Positions 8,442 to 17,760 are shown, numbered from the stretch's first letter. The stretch: DNA of 64,000 bases from Pseudomonas sp. GGS8 (GCF_024168645.1 NZ_JALJWF010000001.1:5955501-6019500); one strand, 5' to 3'. Notes: generated by a model not told the origin, from the sequence alone. Translations and numbers: made by a program.

Positions 8442-10604
8442 TCAAGCAGCACTTTGCCGGGAGTTGTTGCTCACCTCGAACAGCCCCACCAATTTTTGCA
8501 ACTTGTTGGCGTCGAGCCTTACCGTTTCCGCACTGGTCTGCAGCACGATCACCGTCTGGCGCATCTCTGCGGACGACTGGTCGACCTGCTTGATCGTTTT
8601 GCCATAGTCGAGGCTGCGTTCATTGAGTTGCTGGATGATGCTGAACATGCTTTCCACTGCCTGATGCAGTTGCACATTTTCCGAGGATGCCTCTTCGGCC
8701 AGGCGCAGGCTGTTGTCAACATCCTTGACTCCGTTTTCCATAAAACCCACGGCTTTTTGCGTTTCGTTTTGCAGGCCTTCGACCATCTGCCGGATGTCGT
8801 CGGCGGCGCGGGATGTGCGCGCGGCCAAGGTTCGGACTTCATCGGCTACCACCGCAAAACCACGACCATGTTCGCCGGCGCGGGCGGCCTCAATGGCGGC
8901 GTTCAGCGCCAGCAGGTTGGTCTGATTGGTGATGTCGCTGATCAGGCCGGTGATATTGCCGATTTGTGCCATCCGGCTGTCAAGCAACTGCACGCTCGAA
9001 GAAGACCGCTCCACGACATCGCGAATTGACTGAGTCCCCACTTGTACCGCGAGAAATTGCTCGCGGGCTCGGCTGACCACTTCGTCCATCGCTTGCTTCA
9101 TTTGTTCGGCACTGGCCGAGGCTTGTTGGATCTCGCCCAGTTGCTCTTCGACAATGATCATCATGCGATGCACCGCATCCGCGACCTCACCGGAAGTGAG
9201 TGTGGCTTCCTGGCTGCGACTGAGCATCAGCTGGTTGGTCTTGCCGACGCTATGGCTGGCCTTGACCACCTGTCCGACGACTGCATCCAGATGGTCGATA
9301 AAACTGTTGATCCAACGGCCCATATCTCCGGTCTCGTCGTTGGCCATACGCGTGGTGTCGAGGCGCTGACGCAGATTGCCCTCGCCTTCAGCGATGGTCC
9401 TGATCACACCGGTCATTTCGTTTAGACGCGCAGCCAACCGCTTCGGGCCAAAAGTGCTGAACAGGGCCGCAGCCGTCAACATGCTCAAAGTCTCGCAAGC
9501 ATCGATCAGGCTCTGCTCCAGACCACTGTAGTGCTGGACCAGGAAATTGCAGACGAACAGGCCAACCATTGTTGCCAGGTAAGGTTTCATCAACCCATAA
9601 CTCAGCGAGCGCCGTCGATAGACTTCCTCCAGATCGGCTTCGCACATCATCCCCCAGCGGTCAGGTGAACCCGGCAGTTGGAAAGTAACGCCCTTGCCGA
9701 CGACCGGAATGTGCCGGTAGTCCGAGTAACCTGGGTAGGTGACGAACAGATTGGAACCGCTACGAATGGTTTCTCGCACACCGGGGTGCAACTGCTGGGT
9801 CGCCGGATCGGTGAAGCGCAGCTCCAGTTCGGTGTGGCGCTGTATCTGTACGGTCTTCCAGGGGGTGCGTACGCCACTTTTGAGGTTCTCGCCGCGGGTG
9901 AACGTACCGTCCTCAAAGCGTGAACGTGACAGGGCAATACCCGGCTGAATCGTTGAATCGAAACGCGACTGGACCATGAACAGATAGTTATCTCCCGACT
10001 CGGCAAAAATATGCCCGGCCTCACGCTGGATCAAGTCGCCCAGGACATCGTTCGGTACACGGCCGCAGAGGCAGCCAAGGACTTTGCCATCAGCCTTCAG
10101 GGGCTGGTAGAACATCAGCGTGACCTCGTCGTGAAAGCGCGAGGATGAAGGGCCGATCTGCAAGGTCAGAGGGTCACTGTAGGGGCCGTGGAGAAACGGT
10201 GCTTTCAAACCTTCGGCCAGTGCTTTGGGGTTGCAGGGGCTGCTTTTGCCATGGCCACTCCAGGTCGAGGCGATGACTGCGCCACCTGTATCGACAACAA
10301 AGAGTTCGGAAAAGTCCTCGGCCTGGCCGAGCTTGTCCAGCAGCGGATGATTGTCGAGATGGGAGAATTCGCGGCTAAGGGTCACGGCCAGTTCGGCCAA
10401 GTGTTCCCACTGCTCCCGAGTCCAGTTGTGCAGCAATTTGACTCGGGTTTCGGCAATAGCCTCGAATGTCTGCTCAATCACCGGGTAGGCAGACCGATTG
10501 AGTCGGCAGGACCAGCTCATCGCCAGTTTTCCGGTCTTGCCAAACCAAGGTAACCAGCGCTTTTCGGCGGAGGATAACTGCATAGAATTGCTTGATAGCG
10601 ACAT
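8442..10604 (-). CDS. methyl-accepting chemotaxis protein with N-terminal sensor domain
   Basis: 720 residues. Residues 1-335 form a Cache/PDC-like or related sensory region with no preceding membrane segment. Two closely spaced TM helices follow at about 341-358 and 368-385, then a HAMP-like segment (about 388-440). The signalling domain has the conserved hairpin ([20 protein letters not shown], then [15 protein letters not shown]). Because no TM precedes the sensor and the TM pair forms a tight hairpin, the ligand domain is predicted to be cytoplasmic, which is unusual. It is cargo between ardC and traI, read opposite to both. The ligand is unknown. Confidence 0.9.
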   Translation of the reverse strand: MSLSSNSMQLSSAEKRWLPWFGKTGKLAMSWSCRLNRSAYPVIEQTFEAIAETRVKLLHNWTREQWEHLAELAVTLSREFSHLDNHPLLDKLGQAEDFSELFVVDTGGAVIASTWSGHGKSSPCNPKALAEGLKAPFLHGPYSDPLTLQIGPSSSRFHDEVTLMFYQPLKADGKVLGCLCGRVPNDVLGDLIQREAGHIFAESGDNYLFMVQSRFDSTIQPGIALSRSRFEDGTFTRGENLKSGVRTPWKTVQIQRHTELELRFTDPATQQLHPGVRETIRSGSNLFVTYPGYSDYRHIPVVGKGVTFQLPGSPDRWGMMCEADLEEVYRRRSLSYGLMKPYLATMVGLFVCNFLVQHYSGLEQSLIDACETLSMLTAAALFSTFGPKRLAARLNEMTGVIRTIAEGEGNLRQRLDTTRMANDETGDMGRWINSFIDHLDAVVGQVVKASHSVGKTNQLMLSRSQEATLTSGEVADAVHRMMIIVEEQLGEIQQASASAEQMKQAMDEVVSRAREQFLAVQVGTQSIRDVVERSSSSVQLLDSRMAQIGNITGLISDITNQTNLLALNAAIEAARAGEHGRGFAVVADEVRTLAARTSRAADDIRQMVEGLQNETQKAVGFMENGVKDVDNSLRLAEEASSENVQLHQAVESMFSIIQQLNERSLDYGKTIKQVDQSSAEMRQTVIVLQTSAETVRLDANKLQKLVGLFEVSNNSRQSAA

Positions 10605-11217
10605 TCACTTCCCCAAGTACGACATATGAGTGCCAAACTTGCAGGCAATTACCACGCCAATACGAAAGCTTGCTATCCATCGCCGATGCTTAAGAACTTA
10701 GACTCAGAGTTGGCTTGCGCAGGATCTACCCAAGCTGAAGGTTGTCAGCACTATGTAGGAGCTCAGAGCAACAGAAGGTTATTGAGCGGGCTATCCGATT
10801 GGAACATTCGTGTTTCAAAGAAGTGCACGATGCGATACACGCTCACTAACAGGGCCATATACGACTACCCGATACAGCTGCTAGCGCGATTGGGGTACTG
10901 CTTCCAGTCTCCATTAGATCGTTGATTTGACCGCCCCGCTGCTGGGAACCGGTGCCCTCGCTGATTACTCTTAGTCGGTGATATGACGCTGGATCATTGC
11001 CTACCCCTGATCAGCGAAATCATGGCTCAGCACCTACCGGCTCCCTCCAAGCTCCGCTGCAAAATGGTACTTGGAGAAAATCGGCATTCCCATTGCCACA
11101 CAAAGGGACACGGGCCAAAAGGACGGGTAAGGGTTGGAAGGGAATGGGACTCAAGGGTAAGAGCTCTATCCGAAAAGGCTAAAAGGCCACTGACCCAGCC
11201 ACTTCCCGGAGGTCACG
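10605..11217. other. intergenic region upstream of traI, candidate oriT zone
   Basis: 613 bp without a convincing gene. The 3' part (about 11085-11165) is purine-rich on the plus strand, with repeated AAGGG/GGGTAAG words. In related ICEs the origin of transfer lies just upstream of the MobH relaxase gene, so this is the natural candidate, but I see no inverted repeat or nick site I can name. Confidence 0.3.
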
Positions 11218-12942
11218 ATGCTCAGCCTGTTTCGCCACAAAGGGCAGAAGCCCCCTCCGCCGCCGACCGTGAGCGTCGCCGCAGGCTACCTGCCCATCGA
11301 GTCGGCCCACAGTTTGTTAGCAGCGGAGCACCGCCGCCAGTTGCTCGATCGCATCTGGCAATACACCGCCCTCTCCCACGCCCAATTCACCCAGCTCTAC
11401 TTAAATCCGATCCATCGCTACGCCGAACAGGTCCAGCAACTCCCGGCCAGCGAGACGCACCATCATGCGTATCTCGGAGGCATGCTCGACCATGGCCTGG
11501 AGCTGGTCGCCTGTAGCTTGAAACTGCGCCAGTCGTATCTGCTCCCCTCCGGGGCCGCGCCCGAAGACCAGGCCGCCCAGACCGATGCCTGGTCGGCGGG
11601 TATTGCTTATGGCGCCCTGCTGCATGACATCGGCAAGATCGCCGTGGACCTGCAGGTCGAACGCCAGGATGGCCGTCTTTGGCATCCTTGGCAGGGGCCA
11701 TTGGATCAGCCCTACCGTTTTCGCTACCTCAAAGGTCGCGACTACCACCTGCACGGCGCCGCCGCAGGTTTGCTCTACACACAGATTCTCGACCGACCGA
11801 TCCTCGATTGGCTCAGTGGGTTTCCGCCACTGTGGGCCAGTCTGCTGTATGTCCTGGCGGGCCAATACGAACGTGCCGGCGTGCTCGGTGAGTTGGTGAT
11901 GCAGGCCGACCGTGCTTCCACCGCACAGAACATCGGTGGTAACCCGAGCAAGGCGCTGCAAGCGCCGATTCATTCGTTGCAACATCACTTGATCAGCGGA
12001 CTGCGTCATCTGGTTCAGCACGAACTGAAACTCAACCAGCCGGGTGCCGCGGGATGGCTGACTCAAGACGCACTGTGGCTGGTCAGCAAGACGGTCACGG
12101 ACAAGCTGCGAGCCTATCTGCTGTCGCAATCGATTGAGGGCATTCCCTCCTCCAACATTGCTGTGTTCGACGAACTGCAATCGCATGGGCTGGTCGAGTC
12201 GACTCCAGAAGGTAAAGCCATCTGGACCGCTCTCGTGACACAGGGAAACTGGGGGCAGAGCTTTACCTTTCTGCGCCTTCAGCCGGCGTTGATCTGGGGA
12301 AACGAAGACCGCCCCGAAGCTTTCAGCGGAACGGTGAGCATGGCAGCCGATGACCACTCGACTGACGCTCCGGCATCACCACCAGTGCCTAAGACTGTTA
12401 GTACAGGATCGCGTCAAAGCTCCTTGTTGCCAGATCCCATAGCAATGGAAGATGCCGACTATCTCGGAACGATACTGGATATGTTCGACTCAGCAGAACC
12501 TGAGGTTCGTGAAGAACCGTCAGAAAGCGCTCTCGGAATTTCAACGCCCCCTTCGGATAACCCTGGCCAGGCATTTCTGAATTGGGTCAAGGAAGGCATC
12601 CTGAGCCACAAGCTGATCATCAACGACAGCAAGGCCAAGGTGCATACGGTGAGCGGTTCGGTGTTTCTGGTAACACCCGGCCTTTTCCAACGCTACGCTC
12701 AGGAGTTTCCTGGTATCTCACAAGGTGCCGATCAAGAGATTGAAGATTGGCGCTGGGTGCAGAAGCAGTTCGAGAAACTGAAGATCCACAGGAAGCGAGG
12801 CAACGGTTTGAATATCTGGGCATGCCAAGTGCAAGGCCCAAGGAAGAAAACCACCTTGAAGGGATATTTGATCGAGGAACCGAAGTTACTTTTTGAATCG
12901 ATACCACCAGATAATCCTTTTCTGAAAATCGAAAAAAATTAA
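11218..12942 (+). CDS. traI: TraI relaxase, MobH family
   Basis: 574 residues, slightly short but within the family range. The N-terminal TraI_2 relaxase domain carries the HD-type metal site seen in MobH enzymes: HHHAYLGGMLDHG at about 81-93 and LLHDIGK at 135-140. A linker with acidic and proline-rich sequence (about 370-440) leads to a C-terminal winged-helix-like domain (FLNWVKEGILSHKL... SGSVFLVTPGLFQRYAQEF). The enzyme nicks oriT and leads the transferred strand. A strong GGAGG site precedes the ATG. The last 20 residues are AT-richer than the rest. It marks the mobilisation end of the ICE. Confidence 0.9.
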   Translation: MLSLFRHKGQKPPPPPTVSVAAGYLPIESAHSLLAAEHRRQLLDRIWQYTALSHAQFTQLYLNPIHRYAEQVQQLPASETHHHAYLGGMLDHGLELVACSLKLRQSYLLPSGAAPEDQAAQTDAWSAGIAYGALLHDIGKIAVDLQVERQDGRLWHPWQGPLDQPYRFRYLKGRDYHLHGAAAGLLYTQILDRPILDWLSGFPPLWASLLYVLAGQYERAGVLGELVMQADRASTAQNIGGNPSKALQAPIHSLQHHLISGLRHLVQHELKLNQPGAAGWLTQDALWLVSKTVTDKLRAYLLSQSIEGIPSSNIAVFDELQSHGLVESTPEGKAIWTALVTQGNWGQSFTFLRLQPALIWGNEDRPEAFSGTVSMAADDHSTDAPASPPVPKTVSTGSRQSSLLPDPIAMEDADYLGTILDMFDSAEPEVREEPSESALGISTPPSDNPGQAFLNWVKEGILSHKLIINDSKAKVHTVSGSVFLVTPGLFQRYAQEFPGISQGADQEIEDWRWVQKQFEKLKIHRKRGNGLNIWACQVQGPRKKTTLKGYLIEEPKLLFESIPPDNPFLKIEKN

Positions 12943-13762
12943 ATTTCCGTAGTGCCCCATTGGTGGGGATCGAAGCGCAGAGTTGACTCTGGAGTGACCC
13001 GCAACTTCACTGCTCTGTTACCCTTCCCCGGCGGTGAATCGCGCCCAATGATGGATTGGGCGCAGTAGTCCCCCAGCCTCCCGGCCAGGCTGGCTGATCC
13101 GCCGAAAGCTCGTCGCTTTGTAGCAATTTCTAAGCAATCTGCAATTACTGCCTGTCAGGGGCACTACCGGTACTATGCTTACCCCGATTCATTAGCGCGC
13201 TTGAGCATGTTGGCAAGCATCATGGCGACGTGGGCAGCTGCAGAGCTTGCGGGGCAGTGCAGGAATTGAACGTTAGCGCTGGTTGAAGGAACAGGACCTA
13301 TCACGAATACAGGGACCGGGCCGAAGTTAACTGACATTAATATGCGAATGCGGACCTAGACAACTGGTTTAAAATTTAGTGGGTAATTTATGAGTTCAAC
13401 GATGCAAAGCTCGACGTGACAGGAACTTCTTTTTTTAGAGAGTCACGACTCTGTGATAGCTTGGCACCAACAGGTATTTTCTCGGACCTTGAACGCCCGT
13501 CGTGCAAAAGAAATAACATCAGCCGCAAGACAAGCGCGGGAGTTTTTTTAGGAACTCTGCAGAATCAAATGTTTCAGTCAAACCACTGTTAACATTTTAC
13601 GGAGCTGCTAGCCTTAGCAGGTCTGTCGCACTGCTCCTCAATCCGCAAGGCGGTGAATCCGGCCTAACTCAAGGACACGGCATTACGACTAGAATGGCCG
13701 AAGACATTATCGGGTGAGATTTCCGCAGGACTTGCCGCACTTGGTGAGCTAAAGATAAAAAC
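12943..13762. other. long intergenic region with a phage-gene fragment
   Basis: 820 bp between traI and the YaaC-like gene. Apart from the Rz fragment at 13194-13270 I see no gene. GC content drops after about 13300, marking a change of origin from the ICE backbone to AT-rich cargo. Confidence 0.4.
13194..13270 (-). pseudogene. fragment of a phage Rz-type lysis gene
   Basis: About 77 bp match, with scattered substitutions, the segment 27043-27119 inside the Rz-type gene at 26951-27466. Shared words include GCGCGCTTGAGCA, GGCAAGCA, GCTTGCGG and CAGGAATTG. The frame is not maintained and flanks differ. It is a relic of related phage DNA. Confidence 0.6.
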
Positions 13763-14450
13763 TTGCAAAGGCTTATTTTCAGATATCATCAGACAGACAA
13801 CACCATATGCATACACATAAATTCCTCTGCGGTTGAATGGCGTATACCATATGCCCCCGAACTTGGAGACGAACTAACCTTTGATGACTTAATGCTACGC
13901 CTGCCAGACATTAAATCAGAACACAAACGTTCTTCACAGACAGTTCTATATGCTTCAGCCGGATCATTAAGCTATGATCTTGATAACGGATTCAAGACAC
14001 AGGTAACGTCTGATAATTTTCTCGAATTTATTGATATCTACCGATCACATGGCTACCAAGTCACGCAAGACACCTCCTCTTATAGCTTAAGTTGCAACGC
14101 CAAAAACTTTCAGAAAAACCCTCCTCAGTTTTTTTCATTCATACGTTAATAAAATGTTTGGAACCATACCGGCTCTACATATTGCAAAACCATTAAAAAG
14201 TGGCTCTCGACATTCTCAAATCGCCATTACATACATGCCTTCCTATTTTCTTGGCATGCTTAGTCGTTACTACCCCACCCACTGGACGTCACTATTTAGC
14301 GGAGAAAAGGGTGATGGGCGGTGGCCAGAAATATACCTAACCCAAAAATATATTGACCTTTGCTTTCCTGAGTTAATTTTAGAATTTCTAGATGACAGTT
14401 TAGCTTTAAATAAGAAAACGAAGTCTGCGCCTAACTCGAGAGGACAATGA
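13763..14450 (+). pseudogene. YaaC-like protein gene, apparent frameshift
   Basis: Two frames follow each other: 13763-14149 (128 aa) and one that ends at 14450 and is open well upstream of its ATG at 14154. A run of seven T residues at 14129-14135 is where they join. With six T the reading becomes PPQFFHSYVNKMFGT and continues to the end. The C-terminal part (SYFLGMLSRYYPTHWTSL, CFPELILEFLDD) resembles the C-terminus of YaaC-like proteins, an uncharacterised family often found near defence genes. The region is AT-rich compared with the ICE. The shift may be real or a homopolymer sequencing error. Confidence 0.5.
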
Positions 14451-14670
14451 TACTTAAGTCCGCGCAAGGGATACTGCTACTTTGGTTCATGCCAGTAGTT
14501 GAACTGCGCCACAGTCAAATGAGGCCGCCGGGTATCTATATTAAAGATAGGGATTCGAACCCGACCGTGTTATACCCCAACTCGCTCCAGACCGTGATTT
14601 TGAGGCATTGAGCGAGTGACCGCTGGCCTGCACGGGCCTATGACGGCCTCATCTTTGCCCTAAAATCGCC

Positions 14671-14946
14671 CTAAACATCAGGTTCATAGCCAGGTCCATC
14701 CGGCGCCTCGAGAATGGCTTGGATGGTATTGACTGGACGCTGACAGTGAAACAGGACTCGTAAAAAGATCCCATCCAGAATTTGCAGTTCTCGCTCCCCG
14801 TTCCCCACGAAGTAACCTTTGCCATTGTGACGTACCAAGGGGAAGCCCTGCTGCTCTGCCTGGCTAAATTCTTTATTTGTCGCCTCACGGATTTGCAAAC
14901 CAACTTTCTGAAGCTTCTCTAGAAGCATAGACACATTAAGGCCCAC
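14671..14946 (-). CDS. hypothetical protein, or C-terminal part of the gene upstream
   Basis: 91 residues from a GTG start preceded by AGGAAG. It lies in the same frame as the gene at 15001-16011. The 18 sense codons between that gene's TGA and this GTG are open and read like protein (KFDILFGRKNVCV). So this may be either a separate small gene or the C-terminus of one protein of about 446 residues interrupted by a stop. Visible segments are MLLEKLQKVGLQI and GKGYFVGNGERELQILDGIF. No domain recognised. Confidence 0.5.
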   Translation of the reverse strand: MGLNVSMLLEKLQKVGLQIREATNKEFSQAEQQGFPLVRHNGKGYFVGNGERELQILDGIFLRVLFHCQRPVNTIQAILEAPDGPGYEPDV

Positions 14947-15000
14947 GCAGACGTTCTTCCTACCGAACAGGATGTCAAATTTGTTTTTTTCCGAAATATT

Positions 15001-16011
15001 TCAGTTGAATATCGGCAAAGCCAGAGGGTGTCTCAATGTATCTATAAGGCTTGCTCGCGGACAATCGGGAGTGCCTCCAAAATTGTCAAACCACAAATTA
15101 AAGGCTCCATGCCCGTGGCCTAGCATCGCCTCTTTGGTGTACGAGGCTACAAAAAGGCAGTCCTCTACGACATCCAGGGCCCAACCCTTGGAATCTGAAC
15201 CGTCCAATACTCCATTGAGCTCTTCTTCCCAGCTGCCAATGATGACAATTTCCTCGGGAATATGGATGTTATGGTTTGTGTCCGGATCCCGCGAATGCCC
15301 TTTTGACAGAATCTCACCTACATGCCCCATCCGCTTAGTTTGTCGCAGCATTCGTTGGAGTTGTTTGACTCCAGACTCTCCGTGCTTTTCAGCAAAAAAC
15401 TGAAACGCCCGTGGACAACCTGACTTTGAAAAAAAATCCATAAATTGCATTAACTCATAATTTTTTTGCCCCTCCTTCACCTCCGCAATACTCAACCCAC
15501 CTCTCGACCCCATCGTCAGTAAATCACCCACTTGGACAAATGATGTAAGATCCGAAATCAGAGAGAAACTACCCGGATCACGCTGGCTTCTTTCGCTAGC
15601 AGCTAAAACAACCGACTCAAAATTAGACTGTTTTAAATCTACCGGTTTATGACTTTTGTAAAATCTACGAGCGTAACAAAGCTGATTACCAATCATCTGC
15701 CAGGCCATTGCATCCGCAATACCGTGCATCAGTATTTTTTGCGATCCACTGAGCAGTTCTTTTGAATTAACTAGCTCAATAATTTCTTGCTGAGCAGCGT
15801 TCATCCCAGCATGAGAGAGAGTAAGGAACCGCCTTCTGAATTCGACATCAGTTTTCACATCATTATGGGGTAACTCTTCCCATATAGACTTAGAGCCCTT
15901 GGTCGCAAAATCGTAAAGCGTTAGGGCAAACTCCTCCAGCTTGGGGTCCAGCCCTGTCGGCCGCAGTGTTTCAAAAGGATGATATTTGGCTTTTCTTTTC
16001 TTCTTTTTCAT
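15001..16011 (-). CDS. uncharacterised protein with PD-(D/E)xK-like nuclease signature
   Basis: 336 residues starting with a lysine-rich N-terminus. The central segment VGDLLTMGSRGGLSIAEVKEG (about residues 176-196) has the spacing of a PD-(D/E)xK nuclease core: an Asp, then a strand ending in E-V-K. An upstream helical part has HAGMNAAQQEIIELV. The C-terminal part is mixed alpha/beta (EEIVIIGSWEEEL, CLFVASYTKEAMLGHG). The stop at 15001-15003 may be a mutated Trp codon, because the same frame continues into 14671-14946. It is AT-rich and placed in the cargo zone next to the YaaC-like gene. A defence role is only a guess. Confidence 0.6.
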   Translation of the reverse strand: MKKKKRKAKYHPFETLRPTGLDPKLEEFALTLYDFATKGSKSIWEELPHNDVKTDVEFRRRFLTLSHAGMNAAQQEIIELVNSKELLSGSQKILMHGIADAMAWQMIGNQLCYARRFYKSHKPVDLKQSNFESVVLAASERSQRDPGSFSLISDLTSFVQVGDLLTMGSRGGLSIAEVKEGQKNYELMQFMDFFSKSGCPRAFQFFAEKHGESGVKQLQRMLRQTKRMGHVGEILSKGHSRDPDTNHNIHIPEEIVIIGSWEEELNGVLDGSDSKGWALDVVEDCLFVASYTKEAMLGHGHGAFNLWFDNFGGTPDCPRASLIDTLRHPLALPIFN

Positions 16012-16090
16012 ACAGCGGCCGCCGTGATATTAACTTGCCCCCACTAACCACATCTTGAGCCTCTCATCTCGCCACGCTGAAGTCTAGCCC

Positions 16091-16139
16091 TCGGCTTCCC
16101 AAGCTGATAACGAGGGTTCGATTCCCTTCACCCGCTCCA
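16091..16139 (+). other. 3' half of tRNA-Gly(CCC), probable att site remnant
   Basis: The sequence gives a 5-bp anticodon stem with loop TTCCCAA (anticodon CCC), a variable region, a T-arm with GGGTTCGATTCCC, the 3' acceptor strand CACCCGC, and encoded CCA at 137-139 of this block. The 5' acceptor strand and D-arm are absent upstream, so it cannot be a functional tRNA. G-type ICEs of the ICEclc/PAGI-2 group integrate into tRNA-Gly genes and leave a copy of its 3' end at the far junction. This is therefore the best candidate boundary of the element to its left. Confidence 0.7.
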
Positions 16140-16374
16140 CTATTTTCAAGGCCTCCAGCCTACCCCGCCTCACTTAGGTGTCTGTTAAGGTGTCTGTTTC
16201 TGCTTTTGCAGACTCCGAACAGTTGAACAGTCACCAACGCCAAGCACGCCGTTTTTTTCAAATCATGCCCGCCTCCTGCCGGCCGATCAGCGCATCGACA
16301 CCCGCACGCCACCTCGATACTGTTTCGCCGTGATCCGTCCGTGATGACCTATCGTCGTCGTCTCCTTCATGCTT

Positions 16375-16394
16375 TACTGTATATAAAAACAGTA
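16375..16394 (+). promoter_or_regulatory. LexA (SOS) box
   Basis: TACTGTATATAAAAACAGTA matches the gamma-proteobacterial LexA consensus, with CTGT and ACAG half-sites eight bases apart (CTG-N10-CAG). It lies 17 bp before the ATG at 16411, over the expected promoter. The XRE gene should be induced by DNA damage. Confidence 0.85.
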
Positions 16395-16410
16395 TTAAGG
16401 GGGTTGCGCT

Positions 16411-16779
16411 ATGCCGGGAAAAATCATCAACCTGGAGCAGATCAGAGCGCTAAAGGAGGCGGGAATTGAATGGGGGCCTGATCCTTTTCTAGATACTTTA
16501 CCGCTGTCCTTCTCGACCACTCACTGCGCTGCTGCCCGCGCCATGCTGAATTGGTCAGTAGAGGCACTCTCATTCCGGTCCGGGGTTTCAGTCAAGGCAA
16601 TCAGAGAGCTTGAAGAAGGCCGGCGAACATTGCGATCGGTCACGATGCAAGCTTTGTCGTTCGCCTTAGAAACGGAGGGTCTGGTCTTTCTTCCAGGACT
16701 GAAGCCCATGCGCGGCCAAAACTGCCGAGGTGGAACCACCGACCCCAGGAAACGTGACGATTTCCATCTGCTTGAGTAG
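16411..16779 (+). CDS. SOS-controlled XRE-like regulator
   Basis: 122 residues. The middle (about 45-95) is a helix-turn-helix of the Cro/C1 type: AARAMLNWSVEALSFRSGV, then SVKAIRELEEGRRTL, then ALSFALETEGLVFL. The N-terminus is unusual (INLEQIRALKEAGIEWGPD). A LexA box lies directly upstream. The second gene at 16854 follows after 74 bp and a shared terminator closes the pair at 17207. It may be a prophage or island regulator that links DNA damage to excision or gene expression. Confidence 0.75.
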   Translation: MPGKIINLEQIRALKEAGIEWGPDPFLDTLPLSFSTTHCAAARAMLNWSVEALSFRSGVSVKAIRELEEGRRTLRSVTMQALSFALETEGLVFLPGLKPMRGQNCRGGTTDPRKRDDFHLLE

Positions 16780-16853
16780 GCCACTAGACTGGGCCACCAT
16801 CCTCAATGTCTGCTTTCACGCAGACTAGCATCTGACTCGAAAAGGAATACCGC

Positions 16854-17165
16854 ATGACTCAATCGTTACTTCCGATGGCTTTCAGCGAGTACGGCGAACC
16901 GGTCCCCACTGCAGACCAAGTCCGTACCATTTTGGCAGTGTTACCGGTAGAAGTTGGGAATGGCTTACGCGAAAAACTCAACGATGTACTTAAGGCCCAT
17001 GCGCCCGGTCCATTCTGTGATGCCCTCGGTGATTTGGAAGCATATCTGAGCGCGCTGGACGACACTCGTCTAATGCCTTTCGAAAACCAGATTGCGCTCA
17101 AGACATATGTCATGCTCGGCTGGAGAGAGTGGCGAGCGAGCTTTAACACGTTCGAAGCAATGTAA
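16854..17165 (+). CDS. hypothetical protein
   Basis: 103 residues, mainly helical and acidic, with a GGAAT-type ribosome site before the ATG. Segments are VGNGLREKLNDVLKAHAPG, LGDLEAYLSALDDTR and a tryptophan-rich end (YVMLGWREWRASF). No known family is recognised. It is likely cotranscribed with the SOS-controlled XRE gene and is followed by a strong terminator, so it belongs to the same damage-inducible unit. Confidence 0.6.
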   Translation: MTQSLLPMAFSEYGEPVPTADQVRTILAVLPVEVGNGLREKLNDVLKAHAPGPFCDALGDLEAYLSALDDTRLMPFENQIALKTYVMLGWREWRASFNTFEAM

Positions 17166-17206
17166 TTTCGCCCATACACTCGCCGATTGTGTTGGAGTAC
17201 TAACGC

Positions 17207-17250
17207 AAAAAGCTCTACAGCCCCGTGATTAAGGGGCTGTAGAGCTTTTT
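17207..17250. terminator. strong bidirectional terminator
   Basis: An 18-bp perfect stem (AAAAAGCTCTACAGCCCC, 8-base loop, complementary arm ending in TTTTT). A-run and T-run on opposite sides allow use in both directions. Confidence 0.85.
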
Positions 17251-17397
17251 GACATGTCGTAGTCATTCGTTCATTTGGCATTAAATGGTATTGGTTGGCA
17301 TCCACTATACTTCCTCGTAGACCACACGAATATTATTCCAATTTAATAATGCTGCCAAACCAGTTATTCAAACTATAACCAGACGCCCAGCGAAACC

Positions 17398-17431
17398 AAA
17401 AAAAGAAGCCCGACTGGTTTTACTGTCGGGC
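17398..17431 (-). terminator. intrinsic terminator, minus strand
   Basis: GCCCGAC (17408-17414) pairs with GTCGGGC (17425-17431). On the minus strand the stem is followed by TTCTTTTTTT. No gene on the minus strand immediately precedes it, so it may be left from a lost gene. Confidence 0.5.
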
Positions 17432-17760
17432 CCAGCCCTGCTAAGCACAGACCTCGATCCGCTCGGGCACAGACCTTCAATCGTCCAGCTTTTTGGATGC
17501 AGCCCATAAGTAGGCAGATCTCATCGTCCTAAACGTTGGAACCAGAAAGGGATGTTGGCCGGACGCTTAATGTTATCCGCTGAAACAACACTCTGAACAA
17601 TTGAAAACTCGGATGAGTTTTAGGCCGTTTCTCGGATCAATTCTGTTGCCGTCTTGTTAGCCTACTCGGCAATACACGCTTTACGCAGGCCAAGCATGCC
17701 TGACACGTGTGTGGGGGGGGCCTCTCCGAGCGCTCACTGTTTTGACCAAGGAGCAGTTAT
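17432..17760. other. intergenic, no gene seen
   Basis: No supported frame in this stretch. It contains a run of nine G at about 17715 and ends with an AAGGAG ribosome site at 17747 that serves the vgrG stub. Confidence 0.4.

Noticed and set aside
10626..10925. 99-codon frame between the chemoreceptor and traI
   Set aside because: No ribosome site, odd composition, no domain.
11401..12357. 318-codon open frame antisense to traI
   Set aside because: traI shows full MobH motifs on the plus strand; the antisense frame is a GC-bias shadow.
16091..16139. Complete functional tRNA-Gly gene
   Set aside because: The D-arm and 5' acceptor strand are absent from the preceding 70 bp.
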